This document shows, piece after piece, positions 33,784 through 46,011 of a stretch of DNA of 64,000 nt. The stretch covers positions 27,555,394 through 27,619,393 of the forward strand of contig CM046882.1 of assembly GCA_025667525.1 (NCBI GenBank). The letters are read 5' to 3'. Position 1 is the first letter of the stretch. Each line of letters starts with the position of its first letter. This DNA comes from Glebionis coronaria. Taxonomy: Eukaryota; Streptophyta; Magnoliopsida; Asterales; Asteraceae. The notes beneath the pieces were generated by a model. The model worked only from the letters and a program-made list of their open reading frames with translations. It had not been told where the DNA came from and searched no databases. A program made the translations under genes and the position numbers.

Positions 33784-34790
33784 TGTGGGAAACGGTGTAT
33801 ACTTTTATTAAAACAATAATAAAATTAACAGAAAACAAAGAACATAATTAAATAACAAATAAAATTGAAAGCAGTAAAACTAAGACGAGGCACGTGTTTA
33901 ACACGCTTCCCTTAAAACTGATTCGCCGTCTGTTTCCCAGGGTACAACGTCCAAAGCTGTTGTACAGCCGGACTAGACAAACTTGCCTGAAAGATCACGG
34001 AAGCCTTCTTCGTTTCTGATCGAGAACTGCTGGAAAAATCGTCTGGTAATGGAGTATGAAAAGCTGCGTTTTTCTGATGTCTTTAACTGAATGAGAAGAG
34101 GTTATATTTATACTGAAAACTTGACTTGTTCTCAAAGAAAAAATATATACCAAAGTCAGGAAAATCTGTTATAACTAAAACAGATTTCCTGTCTTTTTAA
34201 CACACAAAAATATTCTGTGAATATTTTCTGTATCTTTTTAACACACAAAATATTCTGTAAATAACTTCTGTATCTATTCCTAAAATAGATGTACAGAATT
34301 CTCTAGAAAATAAATCGAATTCGCAGCAAAAAAGATACCGAAATCTGCCCGCACCCAAGCCAGTTTTCGGAGCTGCATTCGTGACCGCAGGTCGCGCGCT
34401 CGTGCACAAGTTCAGTAGCTTCGAACCTGTTTTTGGCCTAGAAATCCCACTTTCTGCACCCCCCCTGCGCGCGCGTAGGCGTGGGAGTAAAAACCCACAA
34501 ATGAATATTGTAGGGTAGAAACTAGGATTTCCTTATAAACATGTTTTCACTTCATGTTTCAAGCGATGTGGGACAAATATTTTTCCAAATATTGTGTTTC
34601 ACGTGACTCACTTTGAGACACGATATCTCATTCATATTAACTCCATATTGGACATACTTTAGCTCGTTGTGAAGCTCTCTTCGAGGAGAACGCAAAGCTA
34701 CTAAGTAATACGAATATATATAACATATACATATATAAAATTATGTCCAAAGTATTGCAAAAACCATATTTTGCAAAACATTTTCCAACA
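33784..34790 (-). repeat. Copia 3' LTR, copy 2
   Basis: 1,007 bp, TGTTGG...CCCACA on the minus strand. It is preceded internally by a polypurine tract (GTGGGGGAT, plus-strand complement at 34791-34799), as expected for plus-strand priming. It contains GTCCCACATCG at 34574-34564 and TTTATAAGG at 34539-34531. Confidence 0.95.
34531..34574 (-). promoter_or_regulatory. LTR promoter: snRNA-type USE plus TATA box (3' LTR)
   Basis: On the minus strand GTCCCACATCG is a perfect match to the plant snRNA upstream sequence element consensus RTCCCACATCG. Exactly 24 nt later comes TTTATAAGG. The 5' LTR has the same pair (ATCCCACATCG at 40611-40601, TTTATAAGG at 40576-40568), with the one changed base still fitting R. 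The spacing is that of Pol III-type plant U6 genes, not the longer spacing of Pol II snRNA genes. Function here is inferred. Confidence 0.65.
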
Positions 34791-35392
34791 ATCCCCCACA
34801 TGAATGGGAATCGGTCGAAAACACACGAAAGTTTCGGCAAAATTTCTGCGGTTAAGTCCTGCATAGGATAGGTAGGTGTAACCCTTTGAACCTTCCCTTG
34901 TGAGATGCACTTAGTCTCCTAGATCTGAGTAGACGTGATGTCCTTGAACTCAGCCTCTGTATACGTAGACGACAATACACACTCACACAAGAGTCTCCCT
35001 GACCTTGTCAAGTCCTCATAGTCGTGTTCGTTATGGTCATGAACACTCGCTTGGTTCTGCAAGAGCTCTTAGAAATTGCGCCCCCACAATTTCATTCGAA
35101 GCGACCCCACTTCTCTCTCACATAGGTGATTTCATCTTGAATCATTAAAAACATATGTTTTATGATTTCATCTTGAATCATTATGCTTTATGATTTCATC
35201 CTGAATCATTAAGCCATATGTTTAACCTCTCAACAAGTCACATTGTTCTAGGAATGGACTAGGAAAGTTATTTTATTAAGTAACTCCCCTACATTGACGT
35301 GACTTCCCCCACATTTCTATGATTAGGTTGTCCTATTGAACCCAGATCTTGGGATCTCCAGTCAACTGGGTTAGGTTTTCCTTCATAGAAAC

Positions 35393-38300
35393 TCATTCCT
35401 TCAAGGGCTTTAGTCCCATTCCTTTAGACGACTTACTAACTAACTCTCTGCTTAAGCCTTTCGTAAGCGGATCCGCAATGTTATCCTTTGACTTCACATA
35501 GTCAATTGAGATAACTCCTGTTGAGAGTAGTTGTCGTACCGAATTATGTCGACGACGGATATGTCTAGACTTTCCATTATACATTGTGCTATGAGCTCTG
35601 CCAATTGCCGATTGACTATCACAATGTATACTAATGTCCGTTACCGGTTTAGGCCACCTGGGTATGTCCTCTACGAATTGACGTAGCCATTCCGCCTCTT
35701 CTCCGCATTTATCTAACGCGATAAATTCTGATTCCATCGTGGACTTAGCTATTACAGTTTGCTTGGAAGACTTCCAAGATATAGTGGCCCCTCCCAGTGT
35801 AAACACATATCCACTGGTCGATCTAGAATCCTTTATGTCAGATATCCAATTTGCATCACTGTATCCTTCAATAACAGATGGATATCTAGCATAATTCAGT
35901 CCATAATCACGATTGTATCTCAAATAATAAAGTACCCTAGTCATAGCTTTCCAATGTGCATCACTTGGATTACTAGTATATCTACTTAGCCTGCTAACAG
36001 CATATGCTAAGTCAGGTCGGGTACATGTCATCAAATACATCAACATGCCAATAATTCTTGAATACTCTAATTGGGCAACACCTGCGCCTCTATTTTTAGA
36101 TAGATGCAAACTGGTGTCAATTGGATTTCTAGCTAGGCCGGAATCCCCCGCATTATGAGTATTGAGAATTTTGTCCATGTAATGTGCTTGACTTAATGCA
36201 ATTCCACTATGAGTTCGTATGATCTTTATTCCAAGGATCACATCAGCCAAACCCATATCTTTCATGTCAAACTTTGATTTCAACATGTCTTTAGTAGACT
36301 TGATCATCTTGTCGTTACTGCCAACGATAAGCATATCATCAACATAAAGACACAAGATTACATATCCACTATCCGTGTCTTTGACATAAACACACTTGTC
36401 GCATTCATTAATTTTGAATCCACCCTCTAGCATGGCGTGATCAAACTTTTGATGCCATTGTTTTGGAGCTTGCTTTAAGTCATACAATGACTTAACAAGC
36501 CTACAAACTTTGCTCTCTTGTCCAGGAGCCATGAAACCCTAAGGTGGGTTCATGTATATTTCTTCTTCTAAATCTCCATTTAGAAAAGCCGTTTTCACAT
36601 CCATTTGGTGAACTTCTAAATTTCTTAATGCGGCAATAGCAAGAATCATCCTAATAGAAGTTATTCGCGTAACAGGCGAATAAGTATCAAAGTAATCTAG
36701 ACCTTCACGTTGTCTAAAACCTTTGATCACCAATCTTGCTTTGTACTTATCAATGGTGCCATCAGCTTTCATCTTCTTCTTGAAGATCCATTTATAGGCT
36801 AGTGGTTTACAACCAAGAGGTAAATCCACGAGCTCCCAAGTATGATTTTGTAAAATAGACTCTATTTCACTATTAATCGCTTCTTTCCATCGAGGTCCTT
36901 CCGAGGAATTTACAGCTTCTTGATAAGAAGTAGGTTCATTTTCTACCATAAAAGAGACAAAATCGGGTCCAAAGGATTTCTCGGTTCTTGCCCGTTTGCT
37001 TCTTCTAGGTTCAACCTCTTCTTCCTCGGGTTGATCTTGTCTCTCATCTTGGAGATCATCATCATCTCGTTGTCTCTTATCTTGGACAACTGCATCATCT
37101 ATTCTAGATGTGCTTCCATTTTCCTTCTTTAAACAAGGAAATATGTTTTCAAAGAAGGACGCATTCCTTGATTCCATAACTGTGTTCTTGTGTATATCAG
37201 GATTTTTCGAATCATGTACAATGAAACGATACGCACTACTATTCTTAGCATATCCAATGAATATACAATCCACAGATTTAGGTCCAATCGTTTGGGCCTT
37301 AGGTGTCGGCACAGCTACCTTGGCTAGACACCCCCACACTCGTAAGTACTGGTATGATGGTTTTCTTCCCATCCACAGTTCATATGGGGTTTCCTCTTTA
37401 TCCTTACGAGGTATCTTGTTTAAAAGATAAGTAGCCGTTAGAATGGCTTCCCCCCACATGTCCCGGCTCAAACCAGAACTTAACAACATGGCATTAACCA
37501 TCTCTTTCAAGGTACGGTTCTTCCTTTCGGCAATACCGTTTTGCTGAGGTGAATAAGGAGCAGTAAACTCATGTCTAATTCCATGTTTTGCACATAGATC
37601 AGCAAAAGGAGACACATATTCACCTCCTCTATCACTTCGTACAACCTTGATTTTCCTACCAAGTTGATTCTCAACTTCGGTTTTGTATAGAACAAACTTG
37701 TCTATAGCTTCATCTTTACTTTTCAACAAGTAAACGTAGCAGTACTTTGTGCAATCATCAATAAACGTGATGAAGTACTTATTGCCACCTTTTGTGGGTA
37801 GTGATTTCAAATCACATATGTCTGTGTGTATCATATCAAGTGGTTCGGTTTTTCGTTCAACCGATTTGAAAGATGATCTTGTAAGTTTGGCTTCGACACA
37901 AGTTTCACACTTATAATTTGAATCAATATGAAAATTTGGTATGCCATTAAATTTAATCAAACGACACATTGAATTAAAATTAACATGTCCAAGACGGCCA
38001 TGCCACACATTCGAAGACTCAATCAAGTAAGCAGAAGAATTCATTTTATTGATATCATTCTTAACAACTATTACATTGAGCTTAAACATACCATTCAGGG
38101 CATACCCCTTACCAACATACATTTGATTCTTAGAAAGTACAACTTTATCAGACTAAAAAACAAGACGAAAACCAAACTTATTCAAAAGCCATCCGGACAC
38201 AAGATTCTTGCGAATCTCCAGAACATACAAGACTTTAGTCAACTTGAGCTCTTTCTCGGATGTCATCTTCAAAATAACATCTCCTTCGCCCTTGATATCA

Positions 38301-39439
38301 GCAGTTGCAGAGTTGCCCATGTACAGCTTCTCTCCATTGTCAACCGCTCTGAAAGAGTGAAACATACTCTTGTCAGCACACACATGACGGGTTGCCCCAG
38401 TATCAACCCACCAATCATTATTATTAGAACCTACCAGGTTAACTTCAGAGATCATGGTAACGACATCATACACCATAGCAATCATGTCCACATTATCATT
38501 CACCATATTAGCCTCGCGTGGAGTCACCCGCTTTGGCGCTTTGCAATTAGCAGCACGATGACCTGGCTTGTCACAGTTGAAGCAATTTCCTTGGAACTTC
38601 TGCTTCGCAATTCCAGCCTTAGGAGCAAGGTACTCAGACTTCCCTTTGCTCTTCTTGTCATTCTTCCCTTTTCCAAAGCTCTTGCCTTTAGACTTTGAAG
38701 AAGACGAACCATGCTCAACCATATTTGCCTTGGCAGAATCAGGTGTATAAGTGTTTTTCTGAGCCAGCTTGTTGTCCTCTTCAATACGAAGACGAACAAC
38801 CAAGTCTTCAACAGTCATCTCCTTTCGCTTATGCTTCAAGTAGTTTTTAAATTCTACCCAGCTTGGAGGTAACTTTTCAATGATAGCAGCAACTTGAAAA
38901 GTTTCACTCAAAGTCATACCCTCAGCATGAATGTCGTGTAGCAAAACCTGCAGATCTTGAACCTGAGTTATCACACTCTTTGAATCAACCATCTTGTAAT
39001 CCAAAAAGCGAGCTACCACGAACTTCTTTGTACCAGCATCCTCAGTTTTGTACTTGCGTTCCAACGACTCCCATAATTCTTTGGCAGTCTTAGTCTTGCA
39101 GTACACATTGTACAAAGAGTCCACCAAACCATTCAGAATATAGTTGTGACACAAGAAGTCTGAATGTTTCCATGCTTCAACAGCTTGCACGGCTTGTTGA
39201 TTTTCGGGTACACCTTCTCTAGGAGGTTCCACCTGAGGTACAGTCTCCTTTAAGAACTTCGCAAGGTTCAAAGTAGTGAGATAGAAGAACATCTTCTGCT
39301 GCCACCTCTTAAAATTCTGTCCATTGAATTTTTCTGGTTTTTCAGCATGATTAGCAACTGTGTGGGGAACTGGCGCACCAGTTACATTCACAGTAGTAGT
39401 TGCAGGAGTTACAGGAGTTACAGGAGTGCTGGTAGACAT
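35393..39439 (-). pseudogene. Copia gag-pol polyprotein with two in-frame amber stops, copy 2
   Basis: One continuous frame of 1,349 codons, interrupted only by TAG at 38155-38153 and 36541-36539. Piece 1 (428 aa, ATG at 39439): gag UBN2-like region (about 45-230), CCHC knuckle C286-C299, protease DTG at 346-348. Piece 2 (527 aa): HHCC zinc motif (H41, H46, C72, C75), integrase D101, D164, E199 (35-residue D-E spacing), and the start of reverse transcriptase. Piece 3 (379 aa): RT YVDD at 63-66, then RNase H with the TKGLS-type tail. Both stops are amber codons within conserved stretches and are shared with unit 1, so they predate the duplication. Lineage within Copia not assigned. Confidence 0.93.
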
Positions 39440-39549
39440 CCTGAAAGATCAAACAAGATCAAAACACAAACAGTTAGACAACTGTTATAAATCTGTATAT
39501 AAGAAATTCAATCGTGATCTCTATATACTTATAGTGGATCTGCTTCAAA

Positions 39550-39730
39550 GAAACTCAATCTTGGTTTCAATGAATCAGATGCAATTATCTAATATATCAG
39601 TTTAACAGAAACACAATCTTGGTTTCAATATAAACTGATAAGAACAACTGCTTAAAGAAAACCGTTAGAGATCTGTTAATTAAAATCTGTAAAATTAAAA
39701 CTGATTCCAGTGAAACTCAATCCTGGTTTC
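39550..39730 (-). repeat. Three 19-bp stem-loop repeats in Copia leader
   Basis: GAAAC(T/A)CAATC(T/C)TGGTTTC occurs at 39550-39568, 39608-39626 and 39712-39730. Each begins GAAAC and ends GTTTC, so each can form a 5-bp stem with a 9-nt loop in RNA. They lie between the 5' LTR and the gag start (39439), where packaging or dimerisation signals are found in LTR elements. Confidence 0.75.
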
Positions 39731-39819
39731 GGCAGAAACAGTTTATAATAAATCTGATAAAATTATTAGTCCGATTTAATAAAAGTTTAAATTCTGTTAA
39801 ACTGAATCTGTTTTAAGAT

Positions 39820-40827
39820 TATGGGAAACGGTATATACTTTTATTAAAACAATAATAAAATTAACAGAAAACAAAGAACATAATTAAATAACAAATAAAA
39901 TTGAAAGCAGTAAAACTAAGACGAGGGACGTGTTTAACACGCTTCCCTTAAAACAGATTCGCCGTCTGTTTCCCAGGGTACAACGTCCAAAGCTGTTGTA
40001 CAGCCGGACTAGACAAACTTGCCTGAAAGATCACGGAAGCCTTCTTCGTTTCTGATCGAGAACTGCTGGAAAAATCGTCTGGTAATGGAGTATGAAAAGC
40101 TGCGTTTTTCTGATGTCTTTAACTGAATGAGAAGAGGTTATATTTATACTGAAAACTTGACTTGTTCTCAAAGGAAAAATATATACCAAAGTCAGGAAAA
40201 TCTGTTATAACTAAAACAGATTTCCTGTCTTTTTAACACACAAAAATATTCTGTGAATATTTTCTGTATCTTTTTAACACACAAAATATTCTGTAAATAA
40301 CTTCTGTATCTATTCCTAAAATAGATGTACAGAATTCTCTGGAAAATAAATCGAATTCGCAGCAAAAAAGATACCGAAATCTGCCCGCACCCAAGCCAGT
40401 TTTCGGAGCTGCATTCGTGTCCGCAGGTCGCGCGCTCGTGCACAAGTTCAGTAGCTTCGAACCTGTTTTTGGCCTAGAAATCCCACTTTCTGCACCCCAC
40501 CCTGCGCGCGCGTAGGCGTGGGAGTAAAAACCCACAAATGAATATTGTAGGGTAGAAACTAGGATTTCCTTATAAACATGTTTTCACTTCATGTTTCAAG
40601 CGATGTGGGATAAATATTTTTCCAAATATTGTGTTTCACGGGACTCACTTTGAGACACGATATCTCATTCATATTAACTCCATATTGGACATACTTTAGC
40701 TCGTTGTGAAGCTCTCTTCGAGGAGAACGCAAAGCTACTAAGTAATACGAATATATATAACATATACATATATAAAATTATGTCCAAAGTATTGCAAAAA
40801 CCATATTTTGCAAAACATTTTCCAACA
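39820..40827 (-). repeat. Copia 5' LTR
   Basis: 1,008 bp. Its last bases read CCCATA against CCCACA in the 3' LTR. Other differences from the 3' LTR include GGGACG/GGCACG, AAACAG/AAACTG, TCTGGA/TCTAGA, GTGTCC/GTGACC and CACGGG/CACGTG. Leader sequence just inside (39819 downward) shows no complement to initiator tRNA-Met, the usual Copia primer. Confidence 0.94.
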
Positions 40828-40832
40828 ATGTC

Positions 40833-43800
40833 TTTACAATTTCACATACTATGTATTAGAACATGAAATAGCACCACGATTTGAGTCAGGTCTCTGGTAT
40901 ATCAGAGCATGAAACAACATCACGGCACGTTCGCTCGACAGTGGACTTGATACTGAACCCTCTGGCGGATTGAACCGTTGCATCCCTATAATTCACAGTT
41001 AACACTAAAATTAAAAAAGTAACTGTGACTTGTTGATTAATGGCAATAATATTCTATATAAGAAAGTTTAGCATAATTGTGAAGCGTTGGGGCTACACAT
41101 ATAAGTCTCTTTCAATATCATTACAAAAAAAGTGCATTGATAACTGTCTTTTGATACCTTTTTATGAGAGTCACAAACTGACAGTTTTAGGGGGTTATGA
41201 GCTTATTCAGAACTTAATATGCTCATAAGACCAGTTATGTGGGCTTATTACTCATCTACTTGAGACGTGCACGGTCTAAAATGTCGAAACTCATTTTAGG
41301 ATTTTGTTATACGGTTCGTTAACTCAGTCGTATTACATCTAAACCCCGCCTGCTTTAACCTTCGTTGATACATATTCTTTTTCGTCCTATCTTTGGCCCA
41401 CAATGGCTGTTAAAAAGTTCATCAAGCCTAGAGTTGTTAGTTACTTTTGGTTAGAATTATGGTTTCTAAGACCATATGTCTGCCTATATGTCGCGGTTTA
41501 TTGAAAAGCTTCTATAAGTTGTTATGTGTAAACTGCGACTTCAAAACATAATCAATTAGATTGCTAATTAAGCAAACAAAAAGTGGCATACAAAAATATA
41601 TCAACCATACACTTTATAACTATAATAAAGTTAATACTGATTAAACACCATTCATGTCCATCATACACCTAAATGAGTGAACGAACATTACAATTTCATT
41701 CCCACTCAGAACAAATTACCAATGAATGTCACCTTGGATATAAACATATTGTTCCACATAGATTCTTAAAGTGAACCATTATGTTGATGGGATCACATAT
41801 TAACAAAAGAATAATGATGTATTCTAATGACAGTTAAAATCAAAACCAAACTCACTGCCATAATAATTATAATGACAATTCATGATTAATCAAAAGGGTT
41901 CATTAAACAAAACAAAAACCATTTTCAATTGTGAGACAAATATATAAAATTGACTGGGAAGGCTACATGGTATCCACAAGTTATCCAGCACCAACACCTA
42001 TGCTTTTATACTACTGTAACAAATTTTTATAACATAGAACCTATATTAATACCCTCCCAGTAGCATTTTTATAACACACTGCCAAACGGTGAAACCAAGC
42101 AAAGCGTTGCTATACTAAGCTTTCTTTAAGCCTTTGATCTATGACTTATGTCTTAACCACTCCTTCATTCCCTACTAAGTCCACCAAATGAAAGCATTTA
42201 CGAATTGTCCTACTAAAGAGACATGATATGGGGGGACATAACATAATTAATTAATGTTATTTTTAGCAAATATAAGTATTCAACCGCCCATAGAACATTG
42301 CCATAAAATCAATTGCTGCAAATGTATACCAACCACTAGCATTCAACCGCCCGACATCATCACCGGTATTGGTGACACACTCTATCTTGCAAAAGTTGGA
42401 GGAAAAAACAGTGATCATAGGGTACTTAAGCGCATAGTTTAAACCAATAAATCATAAATAATACAAATAAAGTTTTCGAGTTTTGTTGACTTACATTTGT
42501 CCGTTATACTCGAATTCATGATAACAATTCTTCTTGGAGGAGGGTTGGTTTGTGCAGGTACTCATGTAGCTGCAATGAATAAGACAAAGATCTTAACATT
42601 GTCCTTAAATAGCCAAACTTTTAAATAAAACTCCTTTCACGACACAAAAGCAGCTACAACTTAACGTCATTCGTATGCCTTCAACGCTAATGGCTTATCG
42701 TTTAAACTCATTATAGTTAAATTTTAATCCTCACTTTGATGGTAAGAGAATAACCTTAAATACACACGACGCAGGTTGGGTGGGTGTGATAATAAGTAGT
42801 TCATGTGTAATAATTTGACGGTCTAAACATTTAGCAAGATGGTATGAAATAACTAAATACAGTAACAATAGTTTAGGGCTATAAAATAATTAGTTATTTA
42901 TAACCTTATTTTAAATGCACGAGAAGTGTTTAGGGTCAACCAAGCCCATTTGACTCATAATATAATCCATGTTGACCCATAGTAGATATGAGTAAATGAC
43001 CCATTTTGACCCGTAGTAGATATAAGGTACCGAGCGAACTCTCGCGGGAGATTAGTCCACTCGTCCTAAGGGCGGTGGGAACTCCTCGTAGTAGACTAAA
43101 AAAAATACAAACATAAATTATTCAGCGTAGAAAAATTGTATAGGAACATTATTGGGTTTATTTTCATCACTCCAAACTAAAAAACGTATTGAGCCTCTGC
43201 CAAACTAAAAAACGTATTGAGCCTCTTCCAATGAAAGAACTTAGCCAAGAATCGAAGGAGTGAAGTCACAAAGCAACGCATGAATGAATGTGTCAAATTT
43301 ACCAGTTGTTATAACCAATGTTTTAAAAACCAGTTTTTTTATTGACCATGCCATGCACCTGGTCACGGTTCAACCGGGTTTTACGGCCAAACCGACTTCC
43401 GGTCACCCGACAGATTCATGGCTACTGGCACCATACACTAAACCTACTTCCAAACACACATTACTAAAAACTCACATGATCAAATTGTTTGCTTTGACTA
43501 TCACACTTCCTCACCAAACATCTCATGGTTTTTATTCTATACAATCTCACCTTCGTAATCAACCAATCTTCACTAAGGACATAACTTTTAACCGCTTACC
43601 TATCTACATTCACATATTCTTAACTAACGATAAAACCTAAGTGGAAAGATTAAACAATATAAATTACTTGATGCAAAAATGATCGTTTTTTTGGGAAATT
43701 ATTATCGTGCCATACTTTTCTTTTTAAGATGTTGGCTATATACATGCATTCCCTCACGCATTAAAGACAAGTACATCTGTATTAACTCGTTTATGTTAAA

Positions 43801-46011
43801 AACTATTTTTATTCCAGCAATAAGATTACCTCATCATGTATGAATGTATATGTATTAAAATAAATAAAAGTAGATACTCACGTAAAACTGTTAGCGCTCG
43901 TGAGGCAGTTAACATTGTTTAATGTGTTGAACCACTGTCTGCAACATTCGCTGTAAGCTTGCTCACATTTAGAATTTGAACTAACTTATGATCCAGAGGT
44001 GAAAAAAAGGAGACTATAAACCTATTTAAGTCCATCCCCTGAATAAGCTCATACCCTAAAACTTACCTAAACGGCAAGGGGTGTTTGTTTCGGCTCATAT
44101 AGTCGGCTTATGGCTTATTTGTTTTCTCAAGCCCTACAATAAATTAGCAATATACAAAAAGGTAACAAATTTTTAAGCCAATTAAGCCACTCAAAAAAAT
44201 AAACCTATAAATGATGATCTAACCTTTTTGCATACACAACAAATGAACACCACTAAATCCCACATCTGAATAGAAAGTGAAAAGTTGTGAATTTAATCAA
44301 ATGAGGAACCATCTTGGTTGAGCTTAGAGAGGACCTCGTTGTCATGATGTAGATTGCCTTACTAACTTTTCAATATTAGTCATTGCACATAACGTAAATG
44401 CTAAATGGTTAATAGCATAACTAAGAAAACACTAACTTACCAAAGCGTAATATCATTGGCTGTATATATCAACATTTATTTTTATCTTCGCTACTTGTTT
44501 GTTAGTTGTATATTTGTTTTCAAATTGATATGGAAAATTACCTAACTGTCATGTGTCACCAACTAATTAACTTACATATATAGTAAAATATACATTTGCA
44601 CTTATATGTCAAAAAGAAACAAAGTGCCACAACTATCTTAAGAGTTAGGAAAAGATTAAACATACTAATTACCCATTCTTTGTCACAAACAAAGTGACTG
44701 AATATTAGACTTTTCGATTCCACGTCTATAAATTATCTAGTTAACTCAGTACACATGCAAATAATCACATCTTTTTTGGTACTACTCAACAACACCTCAT
44801 AAAACGACATGAAAGAAACCTCACTTGAATCTAATCTGTGTAAGCTAAGTAATGCTTATATCTCTCCCACCGTTACCAGTTTAAAAGCGACATATATACA
44901 AAAATCTCCTTCAAAACACGCAATAGTTATGATTTTAATAAAAGCAAAACTTAAGTCACTCTTCTTTCAGCTTATTTTGCAGCCTTGTTTTATCCCACGT
45001 TAGCTATAGTAAAGTTGGCCAATTAGTAAAAGAGGCTCTTAATCTGGCATTCAAGCTTAGTTGAGGCTAGTAAGCCATGGATGTAATCACGGTTGCAAAT
45101 TCCCCAAATTTATTGATGCCATCGGCATTCGCTTAATTGTGAATATTTTCTATCATATATCTTCTTGATCTCATAAGCAGCAACAAAGTACACAAAGATT
45201 AGGCCTTTATTATAGATGAATCTAATGTGTACCTTAACTTTGTCATGGAGCTGTTTATTTACCAGATCTAAAACCAATGTTATCAAATCACCAAAACCCT
45301 CTATCAATTGTAAAAAAAAATAAAAAAAAATAAATATTAAAAGAATCATACCTTTATACTATTGAAAGAGTTTTTGTTCTTCAATAGATATCATAAGAAA
45401 ATATTCTGCAATAACAACTGATTTCAAGGCTCGATTGGGAAAAAAGGTTGAAAGTATCAGAAGTTTTGGAAGTGTCGTTAGACTACGATTTAAACTGGGT
45501 TTTGTTTATCTAAGTTTAGGTTTAGCCCTTGAACTATTAGTAGATTGCGTTTTTCCAATATTTCTGACAATCCCAATTCTTCTTCCATTGTCATTGGACA
45601 CACTAAACTTTCTAATACATATGCGCATTTTTTCATAGTTTTTTTCTTTTAGTTTTTGACACGGATACTTTTGAATGTATTTTTTTTCCAACAGTAACTA
45701 AAAACGAAATTTTAACTTTTGTTACTAAATTAAAGAACAATTACACCTTTCAAAGGAATAAATAAAATAATTATTTCCTACTAAGGAAATAATATCTTTA
45801 AAAAACCTACTTTTGGTTTTGCTTTACAAAGAAAAAGATTAGTACGCAAATTTTTATTAAATAAATATTTTATATTCTATAATGTGTGCATTCGATAATA
45901 TTTATTTCTCATACCATACCTATATATTTTACAACCAGTGAAGAACTAAATTTAACTTTAGGTATGTAAGTGAAATTTGGTTCTTTACTTGGCTAACATG
46001 CCTCGCAATTA
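40833..46011. other. Long gene-free interval with a possible exon
   Basis: No confident gene. 42495-42569 (minus) is a 75-bp open block bounded by TTGCAG and GTAAGT splice signals (includes YHEFEYNGQM). About 42257-42400 on the same strand is also open (includes GWYTFAAIDFMAMFYG); no family recognised. 43025-43085 has a GC-rich GAGCGAACTCTCGCGGGAG region of unclear nature. Sequence near 44050 begins like a hAT-type MITE (GGGGTGTTTGTTTCGGC). Otherwise AT-rich. Confidence 0.4.
43172..43227. repeat. 28-bp tandem duplication
   Basis: Positions 43172-43199 and 43200-43227 match at 27 of 28 bases. It lies in otherwise unremarkable sequence. Confidence 0.92.

Larger units (their letters stand above)
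25224..39348 (+). repeat. Tandem duplication, unit 2 (about 14.13 kb)
   Basis: Direct repeat of 11051-25213 without the tRNA-Asn. At its right edge the sequence continues without a break into the rest of the Copia element (gag start, leader, 5' LTR) and its target duplication. Unit 2 therefore keeps the original right flank and unit 1 the original left flank. It also keeps intact Harbinger ends, so it is ancestral at the replaced block. Confidence 0.95.
33784..40827 (-). mobile_element. Ty1/Copia retrotransposon, complete with both LTRs, copy 2
   Basis: 7,044 bp on the minus strand. Structure 5' to 3': LTR 40827-39820, leader with three stem-loop repeats, gag-pol 39439-35393, polypurine tract, LTR 34790-33784. 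The 5-bp target duplication ATGTC lies at 33779-33783 and 40828-40832. Domain order gag, protease, integrase, reverse transcriptase, RNase H is the Copia order. LTRs differ at about nine bases and one indel (around 1%). Two in-frame TAG codons disable the polyprotein. Confidence 0.96.

Noticed and set aside
36539..38155. Programmed readthrough of the two amber codons in Copia pol
   Set aside because: The following triplets (TCT and GGT) do not fit the known readthrough context, and the second stop lies within the reverse transcriptase domain.
43025..43085. GC-rich tRNA- or SINE-like patch
   Set aside because: No cloverleaf, no recognisable A and B boxes in order, and no poly-A or T tail.
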